From positions 1-6,184 of the forward strand of contig JANYLF010000239.1 in the NCBI GenBank assembly GCA_025357995.1: DNA of 6,184 bases, in the 5' to 3' direction. The position numbers were made by a program, and so were the translations under genes. The notes under the pieces are model-generated. The model ran no database searches and was not told the DNA's origin. It saw only the letters and a list, made by a program, of their open reading frames with translations. Shown piece after piece: positions 1 to 5,854 of the stretch (the stretch's first letter is position 1; each line of letters starts with the position of its first letter). The DNA is from Acidimicrobiia bacterium. GTDB lineage: Bacteria; Actinomycetota; Acidimicrobiia; IMCC26256; JAENVU01.

Positions 1-1011
1 CGACGGCAGCACCTGCGCGGCGAATGCCTCGTTGATCTCCACGAGGTCGATGTCGTCGATGGTCATCCCGGCGCGGGCCAACGCCTGGCGGCTGGCTTCG
101 ATCGGGCCGAGCCCCATGATCTCCGGGTCGAGCCCGGTGACACCGGACGACACGATGCGCGCGATCGGCGTGATCCCCAGCTCGCGGGCCCGAGTGTCGC
201 TCATGACCACGACGGCCGCGGCCCCGTCGTTCAACGGGCACGCGTTCCCGGCGGTCAAGCGACCGGTAGGCCGGAACGCGGGCGCGAGCGACGCGAGCTT
301 CTCGCGCGTGGTGCTCGGGCGCGGGCAGTCGTCGGCGCTGATCACGACACCGGCCGCGGTCGTGTAGGGCGTGATCTCCCGCTCGAAGAATCCGCGCTCG
401 ATCGCGGCCCCGGCGCGCTGCTGCGACTGGAACGCGAAATCGTCCATGTCCTCACGCGACACGTTCTCGATCTCGGCGACGTTCTCCGCGGTCTCACCCA
501 TCGCGATGTAGACGTCGGGAAGACCGGTGGCGGGCGTCCACGTTCCCTGGTCGCCCGCGGTTCGCGCCGCGGAGCGTTCCGCGGGGCCGTCGAACTTGTG
601 GTTCTGCGTGCCGGGTGTGTGGTCCGAGCTACCACCCACCATGAAGCGGCTCACGGCCTCGACGCCGGCGGCGATGAACACGTCGCCCTCGCCGGCCTTG
701 ATCGCGTGGGCCGCCATCCGCAACGTCTGCAACGACGACGAGCAATAGCGCGTGATCGTGCAGCCCGGCACCGTCGGCATGTCGGCCAGTACCGCAACGA
801 CGCGGCCCATGTTGAAGCCCTGCTCACCGCCGGGAAGACCACAGCCCAGCATCAGGTCGGCGACCTCGTTGCGGTCGAGCTCCGGCACCTTCTTCAGCGC
901 CACATCGACGATGAACGCCGCCATGTCGTCGGCGCGCTCGTCGACGAACGAACCCTTGAACGCCCGGCCGATCGGCGTGCGGGCAGTTGCGACAATCACG
1001 GCTTCGGGCAT
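1..1011 (-). CDS. Thiolase (acetyl-CoA acetyltransferase family), C-terminus cut by window edge
   Basis: Conventional thiolase, expected to cleave 3-ketoacyl-CoA with CoA (or run the reverse condensation) in fatty-acid or side-chain beta-oxidation in the cytoplasm. The 337 visible residues begin MPEAVIVATARTPIG, the standard thiolase N-terminus. The nucleophilic cysteine is C90 in TRYCSSSLQ, and the NEAF active-site motif lies at residues 327-330, right at the left window edge. The last roughly 60 residues, with the GHP histidine and the C-terminal CxG cysteine, are outside the window, so full catalytic competence cannot be confirmed. The start at 1011 is supported by an AGGAG Shine-Dalgarno 5 nt upstream. 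It follows the gamma-CA-like gene by 54 nt on the same strand and is probably co-transcribed with it. The loop is CSSS where many thiolases have CSSG or CASG. FadA-type degradative thiolase is likeliest; chain-length specificity cannot be read from this. Confidence 0.93.
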   Translation of the reverse strand, partial: MPEAVIVATARTPIGRAFKGSFVDERADDMAAFIVDVALKKVPELDRNEVADLMLGCGLPGGEQGFNMGRVVAVLADMPTVPGCTITRYCSSSLQTLRMAAHAIKAGEGDVFIAAGVEAVSRFMVGGSSDHTPGTQNHKFDGPAERSAARTAGDQGTWTPATGLPDVYIAMGETAENVAEIENVSREDMDDFAFQSQQRAGAAIERGFFEREITPYTTAAGVVISADDCPRPSTTREKLASLAPAFRPTGRLTAGNACPLNDGAAAVVVMSDTRARELGITPIARIVSSGVTGLDPEIMGLGPIEASRQALARAGMTIDDIDLVEINEAFAAQVLPS

Positions 1012-1016
1012 GGGGA

Positions 1017-1021
1017 CTCCT
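1017..1021 (-). promoter_or_regulatory. Ribosome binding site of the thiolase gene
   Basis: AGGAG on the minus strand, separated by 5 nt from the ATG at 1011. It fixes the thiolase start. The contrast with the upstream gamma-CA-like gene, which has no Shine-Dalgarno, fits an internal operon gene following a leaderless first gene. Confidence 0.7.
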
Positions 1022-1065
1022 GAGAAGAAGAGAGGATCCGGGGAGATTAGAGGGATGCTTCGTGC

Positions 1066-1587
1066 TCAGTCGATGCGGCGGAGGCCCGCTCGATAGCGGG
1101 CACCGTTCTCGACGTACTGACGGGCACCGAGACGGATCATCATCTCCGGTTCGACGGCATCGAGCTTGAGCTTGGCGGGCACACCCAGGGCTTGCGCACG
1201 GCTGGGCACCCGCATGTCGTTCGGGACAAGGGCCGCGGCGCCTACCAACGCCTCGTCCTCCACCACCGCGCGGTGCAGCACGATCGATCCGGAGCCGATC
1301 AGCGCACCGTTCCCAATCGTGCAGCACTCCATATGGACCAGATGGCCGATCACACAATCGTCGCCGATCACCGTCGGGTAGATCAGCGTGGAGTGGATCA
1401 CACTGCCATCCTGGATGCTCGTCCGAGCCCCCACGGTGATACGGCCGTAGTCACCGCGCAACACGGCTTGCGGCCAGACGCTCGACTCCGGGCCGATGAC
1501 CACGTCGCCGATGACGGTCGCATCGGGATGCACGAACGCCGTCGGATCGATGTCGGGCACGAGTTCGCCAAGTGCGTAGATAGCCAT
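1066..1587 (-). CDS. Gamma-carbonic-anhydrase-like left-handed beta-helix protein with altered metal ligands
   Basis: 173-residue hexapeptide-repeat protein. Recurrent [LIV]-G-x4 steps (IGDVVIG, VIGDDCVIG, TIGNGALIG, VGAAALV) across about residues 15-125 predict a trimeric left-handed beta-helix, followed by a C-terminal helix ending near residue 165. The family core LRGD (43-46) and IQDGSVIH (58-65) is present, with H65 as the first expected zinc ligand and H82 as the second. At the usual third ligand, five residues after H82, there is E87; a histidine sits instead at H85. The usual Asn before IQD is Ser57. Carbonic anhydrase activity is therefore uncertain, and a metal-binding or acyltransferase-like role is possible. 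I chose the ATG at 1587 rather than 1599 because a TATGCT box at 1595-1600 overlaps the upstream ATG and sits 7 nt before 1587. It is the first gene of the minus-strand pair with the thiolase. Confidence 0.85.
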   Translation of the reverse strand: MAIYALGELVPDIDPTAFVHPDATVIGDVVIGPESSVWPQAVLRGDYGRITVGARTSIQDGSVIHSTLIYPTVIGDDCVIGHLVHMECCTIGNGALIGSGSIVLHRAVVEDEALVGAAALVPNDMRVPSRAQALGVPAKLKLDAVEPEMMIRLGARQYVENGARYRAGLRRID

Positions 1588-1594
1588 AGGCCGG

Positions 1595-1600
1595 AGCATA
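1595..1600 (-). promoter_or_regulatory. Candidate -10 box for leaderless transcription of the gamma-CA-like gene
   Basis: TATGCT on the minus strand matches TANNNT. Seven bases separate it from the ATG at 1587, putting the expected transcription start at or next to the A of the start codon. No Shine-Dalgarno precedes either candidate ATG (the upstream stretch is C/T-rich), which agrees with leaderless initiation. No clear -35 hexamer is visible. The call rests on the pattern alone. Confidence 0.5.
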
Positions 1601-1627
1601 GGGACGGGGAAAGGGAACGCGCTCCAC

Positions 1628-1633
1628 TACCGT
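1628..1633 (+). promoter_or_regulatory. Candidate -10 box for leaderless transcription of the PhyH-family gene
   Basis: TACCGT matches TANNNT and ends 7 nt before the ATG at 1641, so the predicted transcript starts at or next to the start codon. No Shine-Dalgarno is present before that ATG. It is arranged in mirror image with the opposite-strand TATGCT box, with the same spacing to its start codon. No good -35 hexamer is seen at the expected distance. Confidence 0.45.
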
Positions 1634-1640
1634 TTCGATC

Positions 1641-2453
1641 ATGTTGAGCAACGATGCATTGCAAGGTCATCTCGGAGCCATCGCCCGCGACGGCTACACG
1701 ATCGTGGAGGACGCGATTTCTACAGATGTCCTTGATGCTCTCACCGACGATCTCACGCGCCTCGAACAGCTCTTCGAGGTCGTGCCGTCACCCAACGTGT
1801 TCGAAGGCGCCAACACGTTGCGCGTCTACAACCTGCTGGCGCTGAGCGACGTATGGCAGCAGGTCCCGGTCCATGAACACGTGCTGCCGATTGTCGAGGG
1901 CGTGCTCGACCGCGGTTGTCTCATTTCGTCGTTATCGTCGATTCGGATCCAGCCCCACGAAACGCCGCAGCCGATTCATGCCGACGATCAACTCATGCCG
2001 CTGACCAAGCCCCACGCGCCTACCGTTTGCAACTCGATGTGGGCGCTCACCGATTTCACCGACGCCAACGGTGCGACGCGCATCATGCCGGGCACCCACC
2101 TTGCCGACCACTCCCCCAACTACGGCGAAGAGTATGTGTCGATCCCCGCGGAGATGCCAAAGGGCAGCGTGCTCATCTGGCACGGGTCGCTCTGGCACGG
2201 CGGCGGCGCGAACACCACCGCGGACGATCGCATCGGCATCGCCATGAACTACTGCGCGGGTTGGGTTCGTCAACAGGAGAACCAACAGCTCGGGATTCCG
2301 GTCGAGGTCGCCCGCACATTCTCACCGCGACTGCGGGAGCTCGTCGGTTACAGCGTGTACAACATGCTCATCGGCCACATCAACAAACACAGTCCGGTCG
2401 AGATCCTCGACGCCGCACCCGGAGCGACGCCCATGGTGTGGGACGCGGTCTAG
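1641..2453 (+). CDS. Phytanoyl-CoA dioxygenase (PhyH) family Fe(II)/2-oxoglutarate oxygenase
   Basis: 270-residue cytoplasmic non-haem iron oxygenase, a usual length for the family. The 2-His-1-carboxylate iron site is visible as H113-x-D115 (PIHADDQ) and H186 (LWHGGGANTT); R197 in the following DDRIG is the expected 2-oxoglutarate anchor. The N-terminal DGYTIVEDAIS near residues 17-27 is the typical PhyH opening, and MPGTH (149-153) is the family's conserved loop before the second histidine. H181 in IWHG is a nearby extra histidine, but H186 fits the H-G-x-G-x-N context better. Expected chemistry is substrate hydroxylation coupled to 2-oxoglutarate decarboxylation; the substrate cannot be read from sequence, because PhyH relatives act on acyl-CoAs, free small molecules and natural products. 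It starts after a leaderless-type promoter and is followed after 19 nt by the CDF transporter, a probable two-gene operon. Confidence 0.9.
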   Translation: MLSNDALQGHLGAIARDGYTIVEDAISTDVLDALTDDLTRLEQLFEVVPSPNVFEGANTLRVYNLLALSDVWQQVPVHEHVLPIVEGVLDRGCLISSLSSIRIQPHETPQPIHADDQLMPLTKPHAPTVCNSMWALTDFTDANGATRIMPGTHLADHSPNYGEEYVSIPAEMPKGSVLIWHGSLWHGGGANTTADDRIGIAMNYCAGWVRQQENQQLGIPVEVARTFSPRLRELVGYSVYNMLIGHINKHSPVEILDAAPGATPMVWDAV

Positions 2454-2463
2454 CGCGTCGTTC

Positions 2464-2467
2464 GGAG
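2464..2467 (+). promoter_or_regulatory. Ribosome binding site of the CDF transporter gene
   Basis: GGAG lies 5 nt before the ATG at 2473, inside the 19-nt gap after the dioxygenase stop. It supports this start and internal-gene translation within a shared transcript. Confidence 0.55.
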
Positions 2468-2472
2468 CCTCG

Positions 2473-3381
2473 ATGCAAGAAGGTTCGCGGCGCGCCATCG
2501 TCGCTGCACTGATCGCCAACCTCGGGATCGCCGCCGCCAAGATCGCGGCCGCAATCATCACCGGCTCGGCATCGATGGTCGCGGAATCGATCCACTCGTT
2601 GGCCGACACCGGCAATCAGGGGCTCCTCTTCCTCGGCGGTCGCAAGGCGCGTCGACCGGCCGACGCGAACCATCAGTTCGGCCACGGCGCGGAGCGATAC
2701 TTCTGGGCGTTCGTCGTTGCGTTGGTGCTGTTCAGCTTGGGCTCCTTGTTCTCGCTATACGAGGGCGTGGACAAGCTCCGGACGCCGCACGCGGTGGAGA
2801 GCCCAGTGATCGCGTTTGCGGTGCTCGGGGTCGCGGTCGTGCTCGAGTCGTTGTCGTTGCGTACCGCGATCGGCGAAGCCACCAACCATCGCTCCGACGG
2901 TTGGCGGGCGTTCATCCGCAATGCCAAGAGCCCGGAGCTGCCGGTCGTCATCCTGGAAGACACCGGCGCGCTCGCCGGACTCGCACTCGCGTTGATCGGT
3001 CTCACGCTGGCGGTCGTCACCGACGAACCGCGTTTCGACGCGATCGGTTCACTCGCGATCGGCGTCCTGCTCGCGGTGATCGCGGTCGTCCTGGCCATCG
3101 AGATGAAAAGTCTGCTCATCGGTGAGAGTGCGTCGATCGAGGAGCAGGAGCTGCTGCTCTCGACCCTCGCGGATAGTGCCGAAGTCCGCAGCGTGATTCA
3201 CCTCCGGACGCTGCATCTAGGTCCCGAGGAGTTACTCGTCGCAGCCAAGCTGGATTTCGTCGCGGCCGAGACCGCGCAACTCGCGGCGGCGATCGACGCG
3301 GTCGAAGCTCGGGTACGCGCCGCGGTCCCCACCGCCAACCTGATCTACCTCGAACCCGACCTCGACCGCACCCGGAGCTGA
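2473..3381 (+). CDS. Cation diffusion facilitator (CDF) family efflux transporter, ZnT9-like subgroup
   Basis: 302-residue inner-membrane transporter expected to export a divalent cation such as Zn2+ by proton antiport. Hydrophobic stretches suggest six membrane spans at roughly residues 8-30, 33-55, 77-97, 111-130, 157-183 and 190-210, followed by a cytosolic C-terminal domain of about 85 residues. The second span carries H41-x3-D45 within AESIHSLADT, the CDF metal-site motif. The matching position in span five reads LEDTGALAG (E162-D163) instead of the HxxxD of YiiP-type exporters. That EDxxA/G pattern and the HQFGHGAERYFW segment (67-78) resemble the ZnT9/SLC30A9-like branch. A long loop between spans four and five (about 131-156) also fits that branch. 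It follows the PhyH gene by 19 nt with its own GGAG site. Metal specificity is not predictable; a functional link with the iron enzyme upstream is only suggested by position. Confidence 0.92.
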   Translation: MQEGSRRAIVAALIANLGIAAAKIAAAIITGSASMVAESIHSLADTGNQGLLFLGGRKARRPADANHQFGHGAERYFWAFVVALVLFSLGSLFSLYEGVDKLRTPHAVESPVIAFAVLGVAVVLESLSLRTAIGEATNHRSDGWRAFIRNAKSPELPVVILEDTGALAGLALALIGLTLAVVTDEPRFDAIGSLAIGVLLAVIAVVLAIEMKSLLIGESASIEEQELLLSTLADSAEVRSVIHLRTLHLGPEELLVAAKLDFVAAETAQLAAAIDAVEARVRAAVPTANLIYLEPDLDRTRS

Positions 3382-3382
3382 T

Positions 3383-3399
3383 CTCCGAGTTACTCGGGG
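3383..3399. terminator. Small hairpin between convergent genes
   Basis: CTCCGAG pairs with CTCGGGG around a TTA loop, giving a 7-bp stem with one G-U pair when read on the plus strand. It lies 1 nt after the transporter stop, and its loop is the TAA stop of the DUF35 gene on the other strand. The 8-nt convergent gap leaves no other room for termination. Neither side has a T-tract, so it could be a weak bidirectional, Rho-assisted or 3'-end-stabilising structure instead of a classical intrinsic terminator. Confidence 0.35.
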
Positions 3400-3833
3400 G
3401 CAAAATCGACGAGCGCGACGGTGTCGCTGCGGTGGTCGAGGACAACGCGCACGGGCAGGTCCAACCGGAGTTCGCTCGGCACGAGGTTGAGCAAGTTCCC
3501 GACCACTCGTGGACCTTCGTCGAGCTCGACGACGAGGATCGCGTACGGAAGGTGCTCCGAGAAAGCGGGATCGGTCGCGCGGTGGGTGATGGTCCACGTG
3601 AAGACTCGGCCACGACCCGCAGTCGGTTGCCAACTCCACCTGGACGAACCACATGCGGCGCACAACACGCGGGGTGGATGGCGCCACGTCGCGCAGTCGT
3701 CGCAACGTTGGAGGTGCAGCACGCCGGTCTGCGCCGCCTGGGCGTAGAACTCCCCGCCGAGCCCATCGCCGCCCGGCAGGATCCGGTCCGCAGGGGGCGT
3801 CGTGTCGCTTCGCGTTTCTCGACCCGCCGTCAT
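3390..3833 (-). CDS. Zinc-ribbon/OB-fold DUF35 protein, partner of the adjacent thiolase-like protein
   Basis: 147-residue protein with the DUF35 layout: a short disordered N-terminus, an N-terminal helix (about 24-38), a rubredoxin-like zinc ribbon with C44, C47, C58 and C61 (CDDC and CAAC), then an OB-fold (about 72-145) with GRVFTWTITHRA and the PYAILVVELDEGPRVVGNL strand pair. Such proteins bind Cys-less thiolase-like enzymes and supply the CoA/acyl-CoA binding part, as ChsH2 does for the Ltp2 aldolase. Here it is encoded directly after such a thiolase-like gene on the same strand, the typical pairing. The ATG at 3833 has AGGAG 9 nt upstream, so I prefer it. The 115-nt gap to the preceding gene is longer than elsewhere in this operon. 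The stop codon lies in a hairpin loop shared with the convergent transporter gene. Confidence 0.9.
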   Translation of the reverse strand: MTAGRETRSDTTPPADRILPGGDGLGGEFYAQAAQTGVLHLQRCDDCATWRHPPRVLCAACGSSRWSWQPTAGRGRVFTWTITHRATDPAFSEHLPYAILVVELDEGPRVVGNLLNLVPSELRLDLPVRVVLDHRSDTVALVDFAPE

Positions 3834-3948
3834 CGATATCCGCTCCTGGCCCTGCGGCCGGACGCTCGCAGCGCCGTTGCTCGACAGAGCAGGCGATGTT
3901 GGCCCGCTGCGCCGGCTGCCGGTTCATCTCTCCGTTCCACGGCTCCGC
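3834..3948 (-). other. 115-nt spacer between the thiolase-like and DUF35 genes
   Basis: This is the longest non-coding stretch in the minus-strand operon. Apart from the DUF35 ribosome binding site it is GC-rich and I see no convincing -10 box, terminator hairpin or conserved small gene. An ATG at 3927 preceded closely by GGAGAG opens a reading frame that runs out of frame through the DUF35 gene; it has no recognisable product. Confidence 0.4.
3843..3847 (-). promoter_or_regulatory. Ribosome binding site of the DUF35 gene
   Basis: AGGAG on the minus strand, 9 nt before the ATG at 3833. It decides the start against longer same-strand readings in other frames that begin farther upstream. Confidence 0.6.
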
Positions 3949-5124
3949 TCATCGATCCACCCCCAGGATTGCCAGGCTGCCGTCGCCGAAATCGCCCCAG
4001 CCGGTCACGAGCGCGAGCTCCACCTCCGGGACCTGAAGGCTCGCGTCACCTCGTACCTGGCGCACGGCCTCCACCACGTGGTTCATCCCCCACATGTGAC
4101 CCTGCGACAGCAGACCGCCATGGGTGTTCGTCGGTAACGCGCCGTCGACACCGAGTGCGCCACCGCGCACGTACGCACCCGCCTCACCGCGCCCGCAATA
4201 CCCGAGCGCTTCGAGTTGCAAGAGCACCACGTAGGTGAAGCAGTCGTAGATCTCGGCGACGTCGATGTCGGTCGGCTGAACGCCGGCCATCGCGAACGCA
4301 CGGGGCACCGCGTCGGTGAGTCCGATATGAAAGAGGTCAGACCGATTCGCGATGTCGTCGGCGGGAGACGGGTGCCCCTCGCCCACACCGAGGATCACAG
4401 CCGGTGCATGCGGGAGATCGCGGGCCCGTTCGGTGGACGTCACGATCACGGCGGCCGCGCAGTCGGTCTCCACGCAGCAGTCGAATCGGCGAAAGGGTTC
4501 ACTCACCCACGCACTCGCGAGATAGTCGTTCATCGTGAGCTCGCGGCCGCGCATCAACGCCTTCGGATGGTGATGGGCATGGCGTCGAAACGTGAGCGCG
4601 ATCTCGCCGAGATCGGCCTCTCGCGTTCCGTACAACTGCTGATGTCGCGTCGCGATCCACCCGTAGAACTGCGCGGCGGACCGGGCGCCGTACGGAAGGT
4701 AGAAGTCCACCAGAACATCGGCGACCGAGTTGGAATCCAATCCTCGCCGCGGGCGACGGGCGCCCGGCCGGTGACGAAAGGCCGAGTACCCGTTCCATCC
4801 GACGACCACGAGCACACTCGTGGCGACGCCGCTCGCCACTGCGATCGCCGCGTTCTGCACCGCGGCCACGGACGACGCGCCGCCCATATGCACGGTCGCG
4901 GAGTACGCGACCGACGGAATACCCAAGTTCGCCGCGAGTTCCTCGACCGTCGTATATCCCGGCGGCGGCACCACGCCGTCGATATCGGCCGTAGTCAGCC
5001 CGGCGTCGGCGATGGCCTCCTGCGCAACCCGCAGCATCATCTCCACGGGAAGCTCGTCCGCCCCGCGCAAGTACTCCGTCTCCGCGACTCCGACAATCGC
5101 GGCGCGCCCCGAGAGATCGCTCAT
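3949..5124 (-). CDS. Cys-less thiolase-like (lipid-transfer-protein/SCP-x type) enzyme, probable retro-aldolase subunit
   Basis: 391 residues with an overall thiolase fold. It opens GRAAIVGVAETEY and carries the thiolase-like HMGGASSVAAVQNA segment (79-92), where the nucleophilic cysteine of true thiolases is replaced (GGAS in place of CSSG). The C-terminal CxG motif is also absent: the end reads TGWGDFGDGS (374-383). Retained elements are AEIYDCFT (290-297, with Y293), NTHGG (333-337) and GHMWGMNH (342-349). These features fit the Ltp2/DitF-type group, where tyrosines replace cysteine chemistry and the enzyme cleaves a hydroxyacyl-CoA by retro-aldol reaction with a DUF35 partner. The DUF35 gene follows downstream. 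The ATG overlaps the stop of the preceding deacetylase gene as ATGA and has no clear Shine-Dalgarno, so translation is probably coupled. The substrate is unknown; steroid or branched side-chain CoA thioesters are the best-known ones in the group. Confidence 0.9.
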   Translation of the reverse strand: MSDLSGRAAIVGVAETEYLRGADELPVEMMLRVAQEAIADAGLTTADIDGVVPPPGYTTVEELAANLGIPSVAYSATVHMGGASSVAAVQNAAIAVASGVATSVLVVVGWNGYSAFRHRPGARRPRRGLDSNSVADVLVDFYLPYGARSAAQFYGWIATRHQQLYGTREADLGEIALTFRRHAHHHPKALMRGRELTMNDYLASAWVSEPFRRFDCCVETDCAAAVIVTSTERARDLPHAPAVILGVGEGHPSPADDIANRSDLFHIGLTDAVPRAFAMAGVQPTDIDVAEIYDCFTYVVLLQLEALGYCGRGEAGAYVRGGALGVDGALPTNTHGGLLSQGHMWGMNHVVEAVRQVRGDASLQVPEVELALVTGWGDFGDGSLAILGVDR

Positions 5125-5852
5125 ATCGAGATCAACTCGAACTCGACCGCGTACGTCACGCCTAACCGCGCGCCGGCTGCCGCTGCGTGACCCCGCAGGA
5201 AAGCGTTGGGATCGGTTCCCTCGTCACCGAGACCCGCGAGGTAGGCCCGATGTTCTGCGAGCGACGCAATCCCTCGATCGAGAGTGTCCGTGACATCGAC
5301 GGCATGCGTGCCTTCGGGAGCGGCGCCAACGGCGGCCCGCTGTGCCCCGCTCCACGGTTCGTAACCGTCGGCGAGCAGCTCCGGGAAGACCCAACGGTTC
5401 CCGGCATCGCGCGCCGCGTCAAGCGCCGCGATTCCGACGGCGCGGTGATCGGCCATGTTGAGTGGGCCGAAGGCCGACCCCCAACGCTCCGCGTAGTTCA
5501 TGAGGACAAGGATGTCCGGTCGGTGTCGGCGGATCGCGCGCGCCAGATCCCTCCGCAGCTCGAGTCCGGCTTCGATCACACCATCTCGGTGGCCGAGGAA
5601 TTCCACCGTCGTCACTCCGACGTGTGCGGCACCCGCCCGTTCCTCGGACTCGCGAAGCGGCCCGGCGTCATCGGGGTGCATCCCGTCGATGCCGGCTTCG
5701 CCCGAACTCGCCAGCACGTAGCCGATCCATTTCCCTTGATCGGTCCAGCGGGCGATCGCGGCCGCCGCGCCGTATTCGAGATCGTCGGGGTGCGCCACGA
5801 TCGCCAACGCGCGCGACCAATCCTCGGGCAGCTCCGGGAGCTTGCCGGCCAC
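5121..5852 (-). CDS. PIG-L/LmbE-family zinc-dependent deacetylase
   Basis: 243 residues, a usual length for the family, which removes acyl groups from N-acyl sugars and related amides (MshB and Mca in mycothiol metabolism are actinobacterial members). The signature AHPDDLEYG (20-28) gives zinc ligands H21 and D24 and the general base D23; the third ligand is expected at H136 in MADHRAVG. The segments SSGEAGIDGM, EFLGHRDG and RPDILVLMNY are typical of the branch. A second HPDD tetrapeptide at 59-62 lies in a loop and is probably chance. I choose the GTG at 5852: it starts 2 nt after the upstream hydrolase stop and places the conserved core at the normal distance. The longer reading to 6038 would overlap the hydrolase and adds a low-complexity Arg-rich extension. 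It ends with a 4-nt ATGA overlap with the thiolase-like gene. The substrate is unknown; it does not look specifically like MshB. Confidence 0.88.
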   Translation of the reverse strand: MAGKLPELPEDWSRALAIVAHPDDLEYGAAAAIARWTDQGKWIGYVLASSGEAGIDGMHPDDAGPLRESEERAGAAHVGVTTVEFLGHRDGVIEAGLELRRDLARAIRRHRPDILVLMNYAERWGSAFGPLNMADHRAVGIAALDAARDAGNRWVFPELLADGYEPWSGAQRAAVGAAPEGTHAVDVTDTLDRGIASLAEHRAYLAGLGDEGTDPNAFLRGHAAAAGARLGVTYAVEFELISI

Positions 5853-5854
5853 GG

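Noticed and set aside
824..1357. Minus-strand 177-codon frame spanning the gamma-CA-like and thiolase genes
   Set aside because: Out of frame with both genes, Arg/Pro-rich, and spans the junction between two clearly recognised proteins. I checked whether it could reflect a frameshift and found both genuine frames intact.
1588..1599. Alternative gamma-CA-like start at the ATG at 1599 (adds MLRP)
   Set aside because: That ATG lies within the TATGCT -10-like box and has no Shine-Dalgarno; homologous proteins typically start with the M-x-I-Y-A-L-G type segment found at 1587.
3232..3927. Minus-strand 231-codon frame overlapping the DUF35 gene out of frame and running into the transporter gene
   Set aside because: Arg-rich low-complexity translation; the DUF35 frame has the zinc-ribbon cysteines and a well-placed AGGAG. 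Its own GGAGAG abuts the ATG too closely.
3432..4238. Plus-strand 268-codon frame antisense to the DUF35 and thiolase-like genes
   Set aside because: Arg/Pro-rich translation without domains, opposite two genes with strong family matches.
4216..5190. Long plus-strand open frame (324 codons) opposite the thiolase-like gene
   Set aside because: Composition is rich in Arg, His and Gly with no family signature, and it lies antisense to a gene with clear thiolase-like motifs. High GC makes such long antisense frames common.
5667..5678. Second HPDD tetrapeptide in the deacetylase (residues 59-62) as a second metal site
   Set aside because: It lies in a variable loop between conserved elements with no accompanying family context, so it is most likely coincidental.
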